A stretch of DNA of 64,000 bases from [Actinomadura] parvosata subsp. kistnae (GTDB lineage: Bacteria > Actinomycetota > Actinomycetes > Streptosporangiales > Streptosporangiaceae), in assembly GCF_900323885.1 (NCBI RefSeq), contig NZ_OOHJ01000018.1, positions 4,467,495 through 4,531,494 on the forward strand. Direction: 5' to 3'. The notes under the pieces were generated by a model. It had not been told where the DNA came from. It made no database searches and was given only the letters and a program-made list of their open reading frames with translations. Each line of letters opens with the position of its first letter. Within the stretch, counting starts at the first letter, position 1. This document shows positions 44,685 to 53,760 of this stretch, piece by piece. Both the position numbers and the translations under genes were made by a program.

Positions 44685-45799
44685 AAGTCCTGATGAACGC
44701 GGGGCCGTGGCTCGCGGTCCCGCCCGCCGGATACGGCGGCATCGAGAACGTCGTGGCCACACTGGTGCCCGAGCTGCGCGCGCGCGGCGTGCACGTCGTG
44801 CTGGCCTCCGTCGGCAGCAGCACCCTCGACGTGGACGAGCTGATCAGCGCCTACGACGACGAGCAGTTCACCGAGCTGCAGAAGCCCTACAACCAGGTCA
44901 TGGGCATCACCCACGCCCACCTGGCCAGGGTCGTGGCCGAGCTGCGCCGCCGCGACGACATCGACCTCGTGCACGACCACGTCGAAGTCGTCGGCCCGGC
45001 CACGCTGTCCGCGTTCGGCGGCCCGCCCGTCCTCCACACCCTGCACTGGGACCTGCGCAAACATCCCGCCTTCTACGGCGCGTTCCCGCCGTCGATCGCG
45101 GTCAACGGCGTCTCGGAGTCGCAGATCGCCCGCGCCCCCGACGCCCTGCGCGCCGCCTCGCTCGGCGCCGTCCACCTCGCCACCCCGCTCGCCGGCCGGG
45201 ACCCGCACCCCGAGCGAGGCGAGCACCTGGTCGTCATGGGCCGCATCTGCGGGCTCAAGGGCCAGCACGTGGCCGCCCGCATCTGCCAGAAGCTCGGGCT
45301 GCCGCTGGTGCTGGCCGGCCCCGTGAGCGGCCGCAACACGGCCGCCGAGCTCGACGTCGTCGCCCAGAACCCCTACCACCCGCTGCACAGCCATCCCGAC
45401 GTCCGCTACCACCTCGACCAGGTCTCGCCCTACCTCGACGGGGACCTGGTCCGCTGGGTCGGCGCGGTCGGCGGCCAGGAACGCGACGACCTCTACGCCT
45501 CGGCCCGCGCCGCCCTCTTCCCCATCCAGTGGGACGAACCGGGCGGCACGGCCGTCGTGGAGGCCCTCGGGCTCGGCGTCCCGCCCGTGGGCCTGCGGCG
45601 CGGCTGCCTCCCGGAGATCATCGACCACGGCCGCACCGGCTTCCTCGCCGACACCGAGGAGGAGCTGGCGGAGTGGGTGCTCCGGGTCGACGAGATCGAC
45701 CCCGAGGAGTGCCGCCGCGAGGCCCGCCGCCGCTTCTCGCCGTCGGTGATGGCCGACCGGTACCTGGAGCTGTACGAGCAGGTCCTCTCACGTCGATGA
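44681..45799 (+). CDS. Glycosyltransferase family 4 protein
   Basis: 372 residues, GT-B fold. N-terminal MKVLMNAGPWLAVPPAGYGGIENVVATLVPEL, the linker region VVMGRICGLKGQHVAARIC, and the C-terminal WDEPGGTAVVEALGLGVPPVG with the E-x7-E nucleotide-sugar motif. Coupled to gpgS by an ATGA overlap, so it probably acts on a related glucosyl acceptor, perhaps extending glucosylglycerate (inference). Its last 12 bp overlap the convergent permease gene. Confidence 0.9.
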   Translation: MKVLMNAGPWLAVPPAGYGGIENVVATLVPELRARGVHVVLASVGSSTLDVDELISAYDDEQFTELQKPYNQVMGITHAHLARVVAELRRRDDIDLVHDHVEVVGPATLSAFGGPPVLHTLHWDLRKHPAFYGAFPPSIAVNGVSESQIARAPDALRAASLGAVHLATPLAGRDPHPERGEHLVVMGRICGLKGQHVAARICQKLGLPLVLAGPVSGRNTAAELDVVAQNPYHPLHSHPDVRYHLDQVSPYLDGDLVRWVGAVGGQERDDLYASARAALFPIQWDEPGGTAVVEALGLGVPPVGLRRGCLPEIIDHGRTGFLADTEEELAEWVLRVDEIDPEECRREARRRFSPSVMADRYLELYEQVLSRR

Positions 45800-48229
45800 C
45801 ACCGCCTCCGCCGGGCGCGTCCTGAGCGCCAGGCGGGCGGGGACGGTGGTGGAGAGCAGGGCCAGGACGGTCGCCGCGGCGACCACCAGCCCGTACGCCA
45901 CCGGCGGCACGGACGGCACCGCCGACCCCGTCATCCCCGCCCCGAACGCCGCCAGCGTCACCAGCGCCACCGCGGTGCCCGTCACCACGGCGGCCAGCAC
46001 CGCCGCCAGCGTCTCCAGGCGCAGCATGCGCAGGACCTGGCGGCGGGTGGTGCCCGCCAGGCGCAGCACGGCCAGCTCCCTGGCCCGGCCCGACGTGGCC
46101 ATGGCCAGGGTGTTGACCACGGCGATGGCCGTGAAGGCGATGATCAGGCCCAGGGCCACGAAGGTGACCTGCGGGTTCGCGGAGCCGATCGTCGCCGTCG
46201 CCGGTGCGGCTCCCGGCAGCGTGATCCCCGGGGCCGCGACCAGCAGCGTGCCCGACGGGTCGTCCACGTGGCCGGCCACCAGCTCGTACGGCAGCGTCAC
46301 GTCCCCGAAGCCGAGGCCGCGCGAGTAGACGGCGGCGACCTTCAGCGTGGCCGGGGTGCCGTCGCCGAGCGTGAGCGCCGCCCGGTCTCCGGGGGCGAGG
46401 CCGAGGTGGGCGGCGGCGGTGCTGCTCAGGGCCACCGCGCCCTTACCGAAACCGTCCATCGTGCCGGCGACCACGCCCAGGTCCAGCGTGCGCCGGTCGT
46501 AGACGACGGCCTGGGCCGGGTACTTGTCCAGGCCGAACCGGACCGACGTGCGCAGCACCGGCGTGACGGCCCGCACGCCGGGCACGCGCCCGACCTCCGC
46601 GGCCGAGGCGGCGGCGCCGGGCAGCACGTGGTCCGCGCGGGTGCCGGCGGCGGCCTGCTCCTGCGCGGCGGCGCCCATCGTGGTCTGGGTGAACAGGATC
46701 GTGCAGGTCATCGCCACCATCAGGGTGAGCGGCGACAGCACGGCGGCCAGCGCCTTGGGGGTGGCGCGCAGGTTCCGCGCCGCCAGGAAACCACTGGCCC
46801 CCTTCGCCGGCCGGGACGCGCCGGGCGGCGTCCTCTTCCGAGACGGGACCAGCCGGGACGCGCCGGGCGGCGTCCTCTTCCGAGACGGGACCAGCCGGGA
46901 CGCGCCGGCCAGCAGCGGGCCGAGGACGGCGACGGCGAGGCGGGCGGCCAGGGGGCCGAGCACCGACACGGCGACCGTCCAGAACAGGGCGGTCAGCATG
47001 GTCACCGGCGTGGCGGCGGCCTCCGTGTCCAGCCCCGACAGCACCAGGGTGAGCGTCACGGCCCCGGCCACCAGCACCGGCCCGGCCACCAGCCGCCACA
47101 CGGGCAGCCGGCCGTCGTCGAGCGCGGCCTCCCCGAGCGCCTCCACCGGACGGATCCGGGCCAGCCGGCGGGCGGAGACCCGGGCCGCGGCCCACGCGGC
47201 GGCGACCGTGGCGAGCAACGCGAGCAGGGGCGGGAACGGGCTGACGACCAGCGGCAGGTTCGCCGGGGTCGCACCCAGCGCCACGAACGCCGCGTGCAGC
47301 AGCAGGCCGAGCCCGACCCCGGCCGCCGCTCCCGGCACCCCCGCCAGCACGCCCACCACCAGCGCCTGCCCGCCCACCAGCCGGCGCAGCTGCCGCGGCG
47401 TGGCGGCCACCGCCCGCAGCAGCGCGAGCTCGCGCTGGCGCTGCTGGATCGACAGCGCGAACGTGCCCACGACCACGAGGATCGCCACGATCAGCGAGGT
47501 TCCGGCCAGCGCGCCGCCCATGCTGATCAGCTTGACCCTGGCCTGCTCGGCGTCCAGGAACTCCAGCCGGCCGCGCTCGTCCCCGGTGTAGAGCACCGCA
47601 CCCTGGGGCGCCCGCGCCAGGCCGGGGAAGACGCCGGCGGCGCTGACCATGCCGGGCCGCCCGGCCAGGCGGCGGGCCTGCGTGGTGCTGAAGAAGACGG
47701 TGTCCTGGCTCGGCAGGGCCTGCGCGGTCACGCCCACCACGCGGTAGCCGCGCAGCCGCGCCCCCACCTCCAGCCGGGCGCGGGCGTCCACCACGATCTC
47801 GCCGGCGCCCCGCGGCTCGCGTCCCCGCGCGATCGTGAACGGGGTGAGCGCGGCCGACTCCCAGCCGTGCGCCGTGTACGCGCCGAACGGGAACGTCACC
47901 TCGGCCACCACCTTCGACACGCCGGGCGTGCGCCGCAGCGTTTCAACGACCGTCTCGGGCAGCCAGGCGCGCTCGGCCAGCGGCTTGGCCTTCGTCTTGG
48001 TCTCGCCGTCGCCCTTGCCGACGGTCTGCCGGACGAACTGGTCGGCGGCCACGACGGCGGGCGCGCCCGCGTACCGCTCGGGCGAGACCGTGCCGCGCAG
48101 CCCGGTCTCCAGCAGCATCAGGCACGCGCACACCAGCGCCGCCGCGCACAGCAGCGCCACGAACGCCCCCGCGAACGCGCCCTTGCGCTCCCGCAACAAC
48201 TTCCACGCGAACCCGGCCCTCACGTCCAC
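45788..48229 (-). CDS. FtsX-like (MacB-type) ABC transporter permease
   Basis: 813 residues. Membrane segment 1 (AFVALLCAAALVCACLMLLETGL) is followed by a large extracytoplasmic domain, an FtsX domain with GTSLIVAILVVVGTFALSIQQRQRELALLRAVAATPRQ, a second extracytoplasmic domain, and a second FtsX domain with FTAIAVVNTLAMATSGRARELAVLRLAGTTRRQ, giving the duplicated architecture. A cytoplasmic linker carries a perfect 14-residue duplication. It pairs with the ATPase gene it overlaps by 10 bp. Likely exports or senses lipids or antimicrobial peptides. Confidence 0.9.
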   Translation of the reverse strand: MDVRAGFAWKLLRERKGAFAGAFVALLCAAALVCACLMLLETGLRGTVSPERYAGAPAVVAADQFVRQTVGKGDGETKTKAKPLAERAWLPETVVETLRRTPGVSKVVAEVTFPFGAYTAHGWESAALTPFTIARGREPRGAGEIVVDARARLEVGARLRGYRVVGVTAQALPSQDTVFFSTTQARRLAGRPGMVSAAGVFPGLARAPQGAVLYTGDERGRLEFLDAEQARVKLISMGGALAGTSLIVAILVVVGTFALSIQQRQRELALLRAVAATPRQLRRLVGGQALVVGVLAGVPGAAAGVGLGLLLHAAFVALGATPANLPLVVSPFPPLLALLATVAAAWAAARVSARRLARIRPVEALGEAALDDGRLPVWRLVAGPVLVAGAVTLTLVLSGLDTEAAATPVTMLTALFWTVAVSVLGPLAARLAVAVLGPLLAGASRLVPSRKRTPPGASRLVPSRKRTPPGASRPAKGASGFLAARNLRATPKALAAVLSPLTLMVAMTCTILFTQTTMGAAAQEQAAAGTRADHVLPGAAASAAEVGRVPGVRAVTPVLRTSVRFGLDKYPAQAVVYDRRTLDLGVVAGTMDGFGKGAVALSSTAAAHLGLAPGDRAALTLGDGTPATLKVAAVYSRGLGFGDVTLPYELVAGHVDDPSGTLLVAAPGITLPGAAPATATIGSANPQVTFVALGLIIAFTAIAVVNTLAMATSGRARELAVLRLAGTTRRQVLRMLRLETLAAVLAAVVTGTAVALVTLAAFGAGMTGSAVPSVPPVAYGLVVAAATVLALLSTTVPARLALRTRPAEAVSST
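46811..46908. repeat. 42-bp in-frame tandem duplication in the FtsX permease gene
   Basis: Two identical 42-bp units (46811-46852 and 46853-46894) plus the first 14 bp of a third. Translated in the gene they give GASRLVPSRKRTPP twice, then GASRP. The identity suggests a recent duplication; being a multiple of three it keeps the frame. Confidence 0.92.
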
Positions 48230-48951
48230 GCCCCCAGCCTGGTCATCCGCTCGGCCACCTTCTCGGCCGTCGGGCCGGACATGGAGTCGACGATCCGGCC
48301 GTCGGCCAGGAACAGCACGGTGTCGGCGTACGAGGCGGCCAGCGGGTCGTGCGTCACCATCACCACGGTCTGGCCGAGGCCGTCCACCACCTCGCGCAGC
48401 AGCCGCAGCACGTCCCTGGCCGTCATCGTGTCCAGCGCCCCGGTGGGCTCGTCACCGAACACCACCTCGGGGCCGGTGATCAGCGCCCTGGCGATGGCGA
48501 CGCGCTGCTGCTGGCCGCCCGAGAGCTGCGCGGGCCGGTGCCCGGCGCGGCCCTCCAGGCCCACCCGGCGCAGGATGTCCTCCAGCCGGCCGCGCGGCAC
48601 CCGGGCGCCGGACAGGCGGAGGGGGAGGGTGACGTTCTCGACCACGTCGAGCGCCGCGACCAGGTTGAACGCCTGGAACACGAAGCCGACCCGCTGCCTG
48701 CGCAGCTCGGTCAGCTCCGTCTCGCCCATCCCGGTCAGCTCGGTGCCGCCGAGCCGCACGGAGCCGGACGACGGCACGTCCAGCCCCGCCGCGCAGTGCA
48801 GGAACGTGCTCTTGCCCGACCCTGACGGCCCCATCACGGCGATGAACGAGCCGCGCGGGATGACGGCCGACACCTCCCGCAGGGCCGCCACCGCGCCCTG
48901 GCCCTTCCCGTACACCTTGCTCACGGCGTCCAGCCGCACTGCTTCTGTCAT
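48220..48951 (-). CDS. ABC transporter ATP-binding protein (MacB/LolD type)
   Basis: 243 residues: Walker A GPSGSGKST, Q-loop FVFQAFNLVAALDVVENV, signature LSGGQQQR, Walker B VVFGDEPTGALD and switch His in VMVTHDP. It energises the FtsX-like permease encoded immediately downstream. The response-regulator/histidine-kinase pair across the 100-bp divergent gap is the probable controller. Confidence 0.95.
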   Translation of the reverse strand: MTEAVRLDAVSKVYGKGQGAVAALREVSAVIPRGSFIAVMGPSGSGKSTFLHCAAGLDVPSSGSVRLGGTELTGMGETELTELRRQRVGFVFQAFNLVAALDVVENVTLPLRLSGARVPRGRLEDILRRVGLEGRAGHRPAQLSGGQQQRVAIARALITGPEVVFGDEPTGALDTMTARDVLRLLREVVDGLGQTVVMVTHDPLAASYADTVLFLADGRIVDSMSGPTAEKVAERMTRLGAWT

Positions 48952-49051
48952 GTGTTCCAGCGTGCCGACCAGCGCTTACGCGTCCCAGAGACGCCGTCAC
49001 CCACCACCCATGACGTCATCATGATCCGGACACTGATGGACAATAGGCGGC

Positions 49052-49660
49052 GTGATTCGCATTCTTCTGGCTGAGGACCAGGCCGTCATCAGGGGCGCGC
49101 TCACGGCGCTGCTCGGCCTGGAGCCGGACCTGGAGGTGGTCGCCGCCGTCGAGTCCGGCGCGGCCGCCGTCGCCTCGGCCGCCGTGGAGCTGCCCGACGT
49201 GGCCGTCCTCGACATCGACATGCCGGGCGAGCTCGACGGCCTGGAGGCCGCCGCCCGGATCGGCGCCCGCGTCCCGTCGTGCCGGACGCTCATGCTCACC
49301 GGGCACGGCAAGCCCGCGCACCTCAAGCGGGCGCTGGCGGCGCGGGTGGGCGGGTTCATGCTGAAGACGGCGCCGCCCGAGGAGCTGGCGGAGGCGATCC
49401 GCGACGTGGCCGCGGGCAAGCGGGTGCTGGACCCCTCCCTGGCCGTCACCGCCTGGGACCTGGCCGACAACCCGCTCACGCCGCGCGAGGCCGACGTGCT
49501 CCGGCTCGTCGCGGACGGCCTGGACGCCCCTGACATCGCGGCCCGGCTGCACCTGACGGCCGGGACCGTACGGAACTACCTGACGGCCATCGTGACCAAG
49601 CTAAACGCGCGCAACCGCACCGACGCCGTCCGCCTGGCCACCGAGGCGGGCTGGATCTAG
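49052..49660 (+). CDS. NarL/LuxR-family response regulator
   Basis: 202 residues from GTG 49052. Receiver domain with AEDQ acidic pair and phosphoacceptor Asp54 in VLDIDMPG, conserved Lys in FMLKTAPPEE, and a C-terminal LuxR-type helix-turn-helix (LTPREADVLRLVADGLDAPDIAARLHLTAGTVRNYLTAIVTKLNA). DesR-like. Its 3' end overlaps the convergent histidine kinase gene by 60 bp, so the pair is tail-to-tail; it is divergent from the ABC exporter it likely regulates. Confidence 0.94.
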   Translation: MIRILLAEDQAVIRGALTALLGLEPDLEVVAAVESGAAAVASAAVELPDVAVLDIDMPGELDGLEAAARIGARVPSCRTLMLTGHGKPAHLKRALAARVGGFMLKTAPPEELAEAIRDVAAGKRVLDPSLAVTAWDLADNPLTPREADVLRLVADGLDAPDIAARLHLTAGTVRNYLTAIVTKLNARNRTDAVRLATEAGWI

Positions 49661-51723
49661 CGGCGCCGTCGCGTCGAGCACGAACCAGCCGTCCCGGGCG
49701 CCCGTCGTGAGCCGCCCGTCCAGCGCCGCCAGGCGGGTGGTGAGGTTGCCCAGCCCGGACGAGCCGCGCCGGGCCTCGCCGGCGCGGGCGCCGTCGTTGC
49801 GCACGGTCAGGCGCACCCGCCCGCCATCGGCGGACGTGCGGATCACGCAGTGGCGGGCGGCGCTGTGGCGCAGGACGTTCGTGACGGCCTCGCGCAGGAC
49901 GGCGCTGAGCACGGTCTCCACCTCGGCCGGCAGCGGCGGGTGCGCCAGGTCGCAGGTCACCTCGACGCCCGCCGCCCGCAGGACGGACGCGGCCGAGCCC
50001 GCCTCGGCGGCGAGCGACAGGTCGAGCTGCCCGCCCGAGACCGAGCGCAGGTCGTGCCCGGCCCGTTCGGCCATCTCCAGGACCTCCGCCAGCTCCGCCC
50101 GCGCGGCCTCCGGCGGGAGGCGGCGGGCCAGCTCGCACTTCAGCAGGATCGCGGCCAGGTCGTGGCCCAGCAGGTCGTGCAGGTCGCGGGCGGCGCGCAG
50201 GCGCTCCTCGACGACGGCCGAGCGGGCCAGGCCCTCCCTGGCGGCCTGGAGCTCCTTCGCGATCCCGGCCAGCCGCAGCAGGCTGTAGATCACCAGGCCG
50301 GTGACGAGGTTGCTGACCGTGACGTTCGCCGCCGCGGCCAACGGCAGCTCGTACGACGCGGCGAGGGCGGCCGTGGCGGCCACGATCGCCGCGACCAGCG
50401 GCCAGGCCGTACGCGGGCGGAAGGCCAGCAGCACCGGGCCCGCCAGGAAACCGCCCACGCCCAGCCAGATCGGGCCGAACAGCGGGACCGGCGCGAACGC
50501 CAGCACCGCCATCACGCCCAGCGCCGCCATGTGACGGCCATGGACGGACCTGAGCTGCATGACCACGATGACGGCCAGCAGCACAGCGGCCGGCAGGAGG
50601 AGGCCCGGCGGGATCTGCAGCAGGGCCTTGAGGCTGAAGCCGACCAGCACGGCGGTCAGGATGAGCACGGACAGGTCGGCGCGCGGGCGCTCCTCCGGCC
50701 GGCGGCGCGGGGCGGGGAGCGTCGCCTCCACCGTGTGGCGGCCCTGGTCCGACAGGCCCGCTCCCAGCGTGCCGCCGGCCGCCCTGACCTGGGCGGCCAG
50801 CTCGCTCAGCGCGTCGTCCTCGGCGGTGCGGCGGCCGTCGTCGGTGATGCGCAGGGTGACCGTGCCGGCGCCTTCCTCGGTCTCGACCAGGCAGTGGCGG
50901 GCCGTGCCGCGGCGTACGACGTCGGTGACGGCCTCGCGCAGCACGGTCGCGAGCAGCGCCCCCGCCGGGCCCAGCGGCTCGGCGTGCCCGGCCCGCACCT
51001 CCACCCGCACGCCGGCGGCCTCCAGCATGCCCCTGGCCGTGGTCAGCTCGGGCGTCAGCGACATCGCGCGGTAACCGGCCGCGGCGGCCCGCGCGTCCGC
51101 CAGCGAGCGCCGCGCCGCACTGACCACCTCGCCCAGGTCCGTGGCCGGCGGCCGTCGCGCCGTGCTCACCGCCTCGCCCGGGCCGGTGGTCGTGGTGCCG
51201 TTCATGGCGCGCCGCACCCCGTCGATGATCGTGGCCAGGCCGCGCCCCAGGCCGTCGCTCAGCTCGGCCGCGATGCGCAGCCGCTCCTCGCCCACCGCCG
51301 CCGCGGCCAGCGCCTGCCGGGTGGCGTGCAGCTCGTCCACGCGCTCCACCAGCCGGATGAGCCCGAGCACGATCAACGTCATCAGCGCCGTCGTGATCGC
51401 CAGGTCGAGCGTCGAGGCGAGGCCGCCGCCCCGGGCGTACGCGATCACGACCGCGCTGAACACCACGGCGGGCGCCACCGCCCACAGCCGCGTCACCAGC
51501 AGCGACCCCGCCAGGAAGCCCAGCACGACCACGGAGGAGCCGGCCCCAGCGTCACCCAGAAGACCAGCACGGCCTGCGCGGCCAGCAGCCACCACGCCCT
51601 CGACCAGAGCGTGTAGAGGCACTGCACCGCGAACACCAGCACCGCCCCCGGCGCGCCGGCCAGCACGTACACGCCGGCCAGCGCGGCCAGCACCGCCACC
51701 ACGATCATTCGCGCCACGAACAC
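49601..51723 (-). CDS. Tandem-module sensor histidine kinase (DesK-like), frameshifted near N-terminus
   Basis: About 707 residues if one frameshift is corrected. The start (GTG 51723, MFVARMIVVAVLAALAGVYV) and first membrane helices lie in one frame; after a run of four C at 51544-51547 the protein continues in another frame (AGSSVVVLGFLAG). One extra base in that run restores a single frame. Two kinase modules follow. The first is degenerate: EERLRIAAELSDGLGRG lacks the phosphorylatable His, and its N-box reads EAVTDV. The second is intact: ARDLHDLLGHDLAAI and REAVTNVLRHS. Membrane helices separate them. Probable partner is the response regulator at 49052. A conventional call would start at 51622. 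Confidence 0.8.
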
Positions 51724-51733
51724 ACGGGCAAGC

Positions 51734-52528
51734 CTAGGAGAACCCCCTCGGCAGCACCGTGACCGGGCAGGAGGACGCCCGCAGCACCTTCATGGCCAGC
51801 TCGCCGAGGAACACCCGGTGCGGCTGGGCGTCTTCACTGGCCGCGCACACCAGCAGCTCGCCCGGCAGCCACTCGACGCCGGCCAGCGCGGCCGTCACGT
51901 CGTGCCCCTCGGCCACCTCCGACTCCGCCTCGATGCCGGTCGTCTCCCACGCCAGCCGCACGGCCAGCGCCAGGTCGTCCCTCAGCTTGCCCTGGTCCTC
52001 CGTGCGCAGGTCGAGGGTGATCAGCCGCAGCGGCACACCCAGCCGCAGCGCCGCCTGCGCCACCTGCCCCACCGCCGCGTCACACTGCGGCCGATGAACG
52101 TAGGCCAGCGTGAGGCGGCCGGGCTCGGTGGGCGGCAGGTAGCCGGCCGGCGCCAGCATCACCGCCTCGGACGACAGGTGCAGCAGGTGGTCGGCGGCGG
52201 AGCCGATCGCGATGCGGCCGTGCTGCCCGCCGGCCGCCGAGCCGACCACGATCAGGTCGGCCCTGATCCGGCTCGCCAGCACCGACAGGCCGCGCCCCGT
52301 GCCCCGGCTCTCGTACGTGATGTACTCGGCGGGCACCGGCCCCAGCGCCTCGGCCGCGTGCGCCAGGTTGGCCTGCGCCTCGACCGCCAGCCCCGGGCTG
52401 CCCGGCGGGTAGATCGTGGCGATCGTCAGCTCCCCGCCGGTGACGCGGGTGATCGCGGCGCCGAGGGCGAGAGCGTCTCTCCCGCCCGCGTCGTTCGCGT
52501 ATCCGACGATCACGTGCGCTCCGATCAC
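51734..52528 (-). CDS. Universal stress protein, tandem Usp domains
   Basis: 264 residues with two Usp folds. The first ends with DLIVVGSAAGGQHGRIAIGSAADHLLHLSSEAVMLAP, containing the ATP-binding G-x2-G-x9-G-S pattern; the second ends ELLVCAASEDAQPHRVFLGELAMKVLRASSCPVTVLP, where the glycine pattern is degraded. Such proteins support survival under starvation or stress. It is convergent in direction with nothing and lies 10 bp downstream of the kinase gene start. Confidence 0.9.
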   Translation of the reverse strand: MIGAHVIVGYANDAGGRDALALGAAITRVTGGELTIATIYPPGSPGLAVEAQANLAHAAEALGPVPAEYITYESRGTGRGLSVLASRIRADLIVVGSAAGGQHGRIAIGSAADHLLHLSSEAVMLAPAGYLPPTEPGRLTLAYVHRPQCDAAVGQVAQAALRLGVPLRLITLDLRTEDQGKLRDDLALAVRLAWETTGIEAESEVAEGHDVTAALAGVEWLPGELLVCAASEDAQPHRVFLGELAMKVLRASSCPVTVLPRGFS

Positions 52529-52607
52529 GATTGCCCTCTTACCCGCTCTGAACTGGGAATACGCCGCCTTCTTCCGAACGTTTCAAACCTGTGGAGGCGC
52601 AAAGAAA

Positions 52608-52910
52608 GTGAAGATCACCCTTGATACCCGGTTCAACGGGTCGCTCGGTCCCATCACCCTTCGTGAAGCGGTTCAGCAGCTCCGCGAGCGCGACCTGGCC
52701 TGCACCGTCCCGGCGGACGCCGTCGAGCAGAAGGTGTCCGTCTTCTCCGACTGCGTGGAGCGCGGGTTCACGCCCCTGCGCAGCGAGATCATGGCCGCCT
52801 ACTACATGGCGGAGCGCGACGCCACCACCGAGGCGTTCGACCGCGGGCTGATCACCCGCGCCGAGCTGGAGACGAAGCAGGCCGCGCTGGCCCGGCAGTT
52901 CCTTACCTAA
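52608..52910 (+). CDS. Small conserved-looking hypothetical protein
   Basis: 100 residues from GTG 52608 with GGAGG 11 nt upstream, inside an AT-richer patch. Acidic/helical: ITLREAVQQLRERDLACTVPADAVEQKVSVFSDCVERGFTPLRSEIMAAYYMAERDATTEAFDRGLITRAELETKQAAL. No membrane segment or known motif recognised. Codon third positions are mostly G/C, supporting translation. Confidence 0.65.
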   Translation: MKITLDTRFNGSLGPITLREAVQQLRERDLACTVPADAVEQKVSVFSDCVERGFTPLRSEIMAAYYMAERDATTEAFDRGLITRAELETKQAALARQFLT

Positions 52911-53001
52911 GTAATAGGGCGGTTTCAGCCGATAGGCCGAGGCATTCGACGCGTTGAGTCCGTAAGGTCGTGTCCATTGGTCGTTCACGGATTGGACACG
53001 C

Positions 53002-53760
53002 GTGTACCAGGACATCGTCGGCTTCGCCCTTACCACGCCCGCATGGCTGCACACCTTCGCCGAGGTCGGCACCGACGCCGGGTTATTCCTCTTCGCGGCG
53101 CTGTTCGTGGTGGCCGCCGTGCGAGCGTGGCGGGCGCCGGCTCGTGACCTGGCCCTCGTGATCGCCGGGCCCGCCGGGATCGTGCTGGCGTACATCGTGA
53201 GCGAGGTCGTCAAGACCCTCGTCAGGGAGGACCGGCCGTGCCGGGGTGGCGTGGCGACGATCGCCGCCTGCCCGCCCCTGGACGACTGGTCCTTCCCCAG
53301 CAACCACTCGGTGATCGCGGCCGGCGCCGCCGCCACGCTCGTCCTGGCCTGGCGCGGCCTGGCCTGGGCGGTGTTCCCGCTGGCCGCCGTCATGGCGTTC
53401 TCACGGGTGTTCGTGGGCGTGCACTACCCGCACGACGTCGCCGCGGGCTTCCTGCTGGGCGCGGTGCTCGCGCCGCTGTTCACGCTGCTGCTGGTGGGCG
53501 CGGTCACCCCGGCGGTACGGCTGGTCCGCACCCGCCTGGCCGGCGAGGGCGCGGCCCACCTGCCCGCTTCGGGCTTCGGCCACCAGCCCGGCCCCGGCTT
53601 CGGCCACCAGCCCGGCCCCGGCTTCGGTCAGCAGCCCGGCCCTGGCTTCGGTCAGCAGCCGAACCTGGGCCTTGGTCAGGAGCCGAACCGCGGCTTCGGT
53701 CAGGAGCCGAACCGGTCGGTCGCCTCGATGAGCCGATCCAGGATGCCCGGCTCCGAGTAG
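53002..53760 (+). CDS. PAP2-family membrane phosphatase with repeat tail
   Basis: 252 residues from GTG 53002. About five membrane helices carry the phosphatase motifs KTLVREDRP (K-x6-RP form), SFPSNHS (PSGH variant with Asn for Gly) and SRVFVGVHYPHD (SR-x5-H-x3-D). It likely dephosphorylates a lipid phosphate such as undecaprenyl pyrophosphate. After the last helix comes a tail of six 8-residue repeats (GFGHQPGP changing to GFGQEPNR). The 3' end overlaps the convergent iminopeptidase gene by 61 bp. Confidence 0.87.
   Translation: MYQDIVGFALTTPAWLHTFAEVGTDAGLFLFAALFVVAAVRAWRAPARDLALVIAGPAGIVLAYIVSEVVKTLVREDRPCRGGVATIAACPPLDDWSFPSNHSVIAAGAAATLVLAWRGLAWAVFPLAAVMAFSRVFVGVHYPHDVAAGFLLGAVLAPLFTLLLVGAVTPAVRLVRTRLAGEGAAHLPASGFGHQPGPGFGHQPGPGFGQQPGPGFGQQPNLGLGQEPNRGFGQEPNRSVASMSRSRMPGSE
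53572..53715. repeat. 24-bp coding minisatellite (six units)
   Basis: Six consecutive 24-bp units encode GFGHQPGP, GFGHQPGP, GFGQQPGP, GFGQQPNL, GLGQEPNR and GFGQEPNR in the PAP2 gene. The first two units are identical and divergence grows toward the 3' side. The last 16 bp also lie within the convergent iminopeptidase reading frame. Confidence 0.92.
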
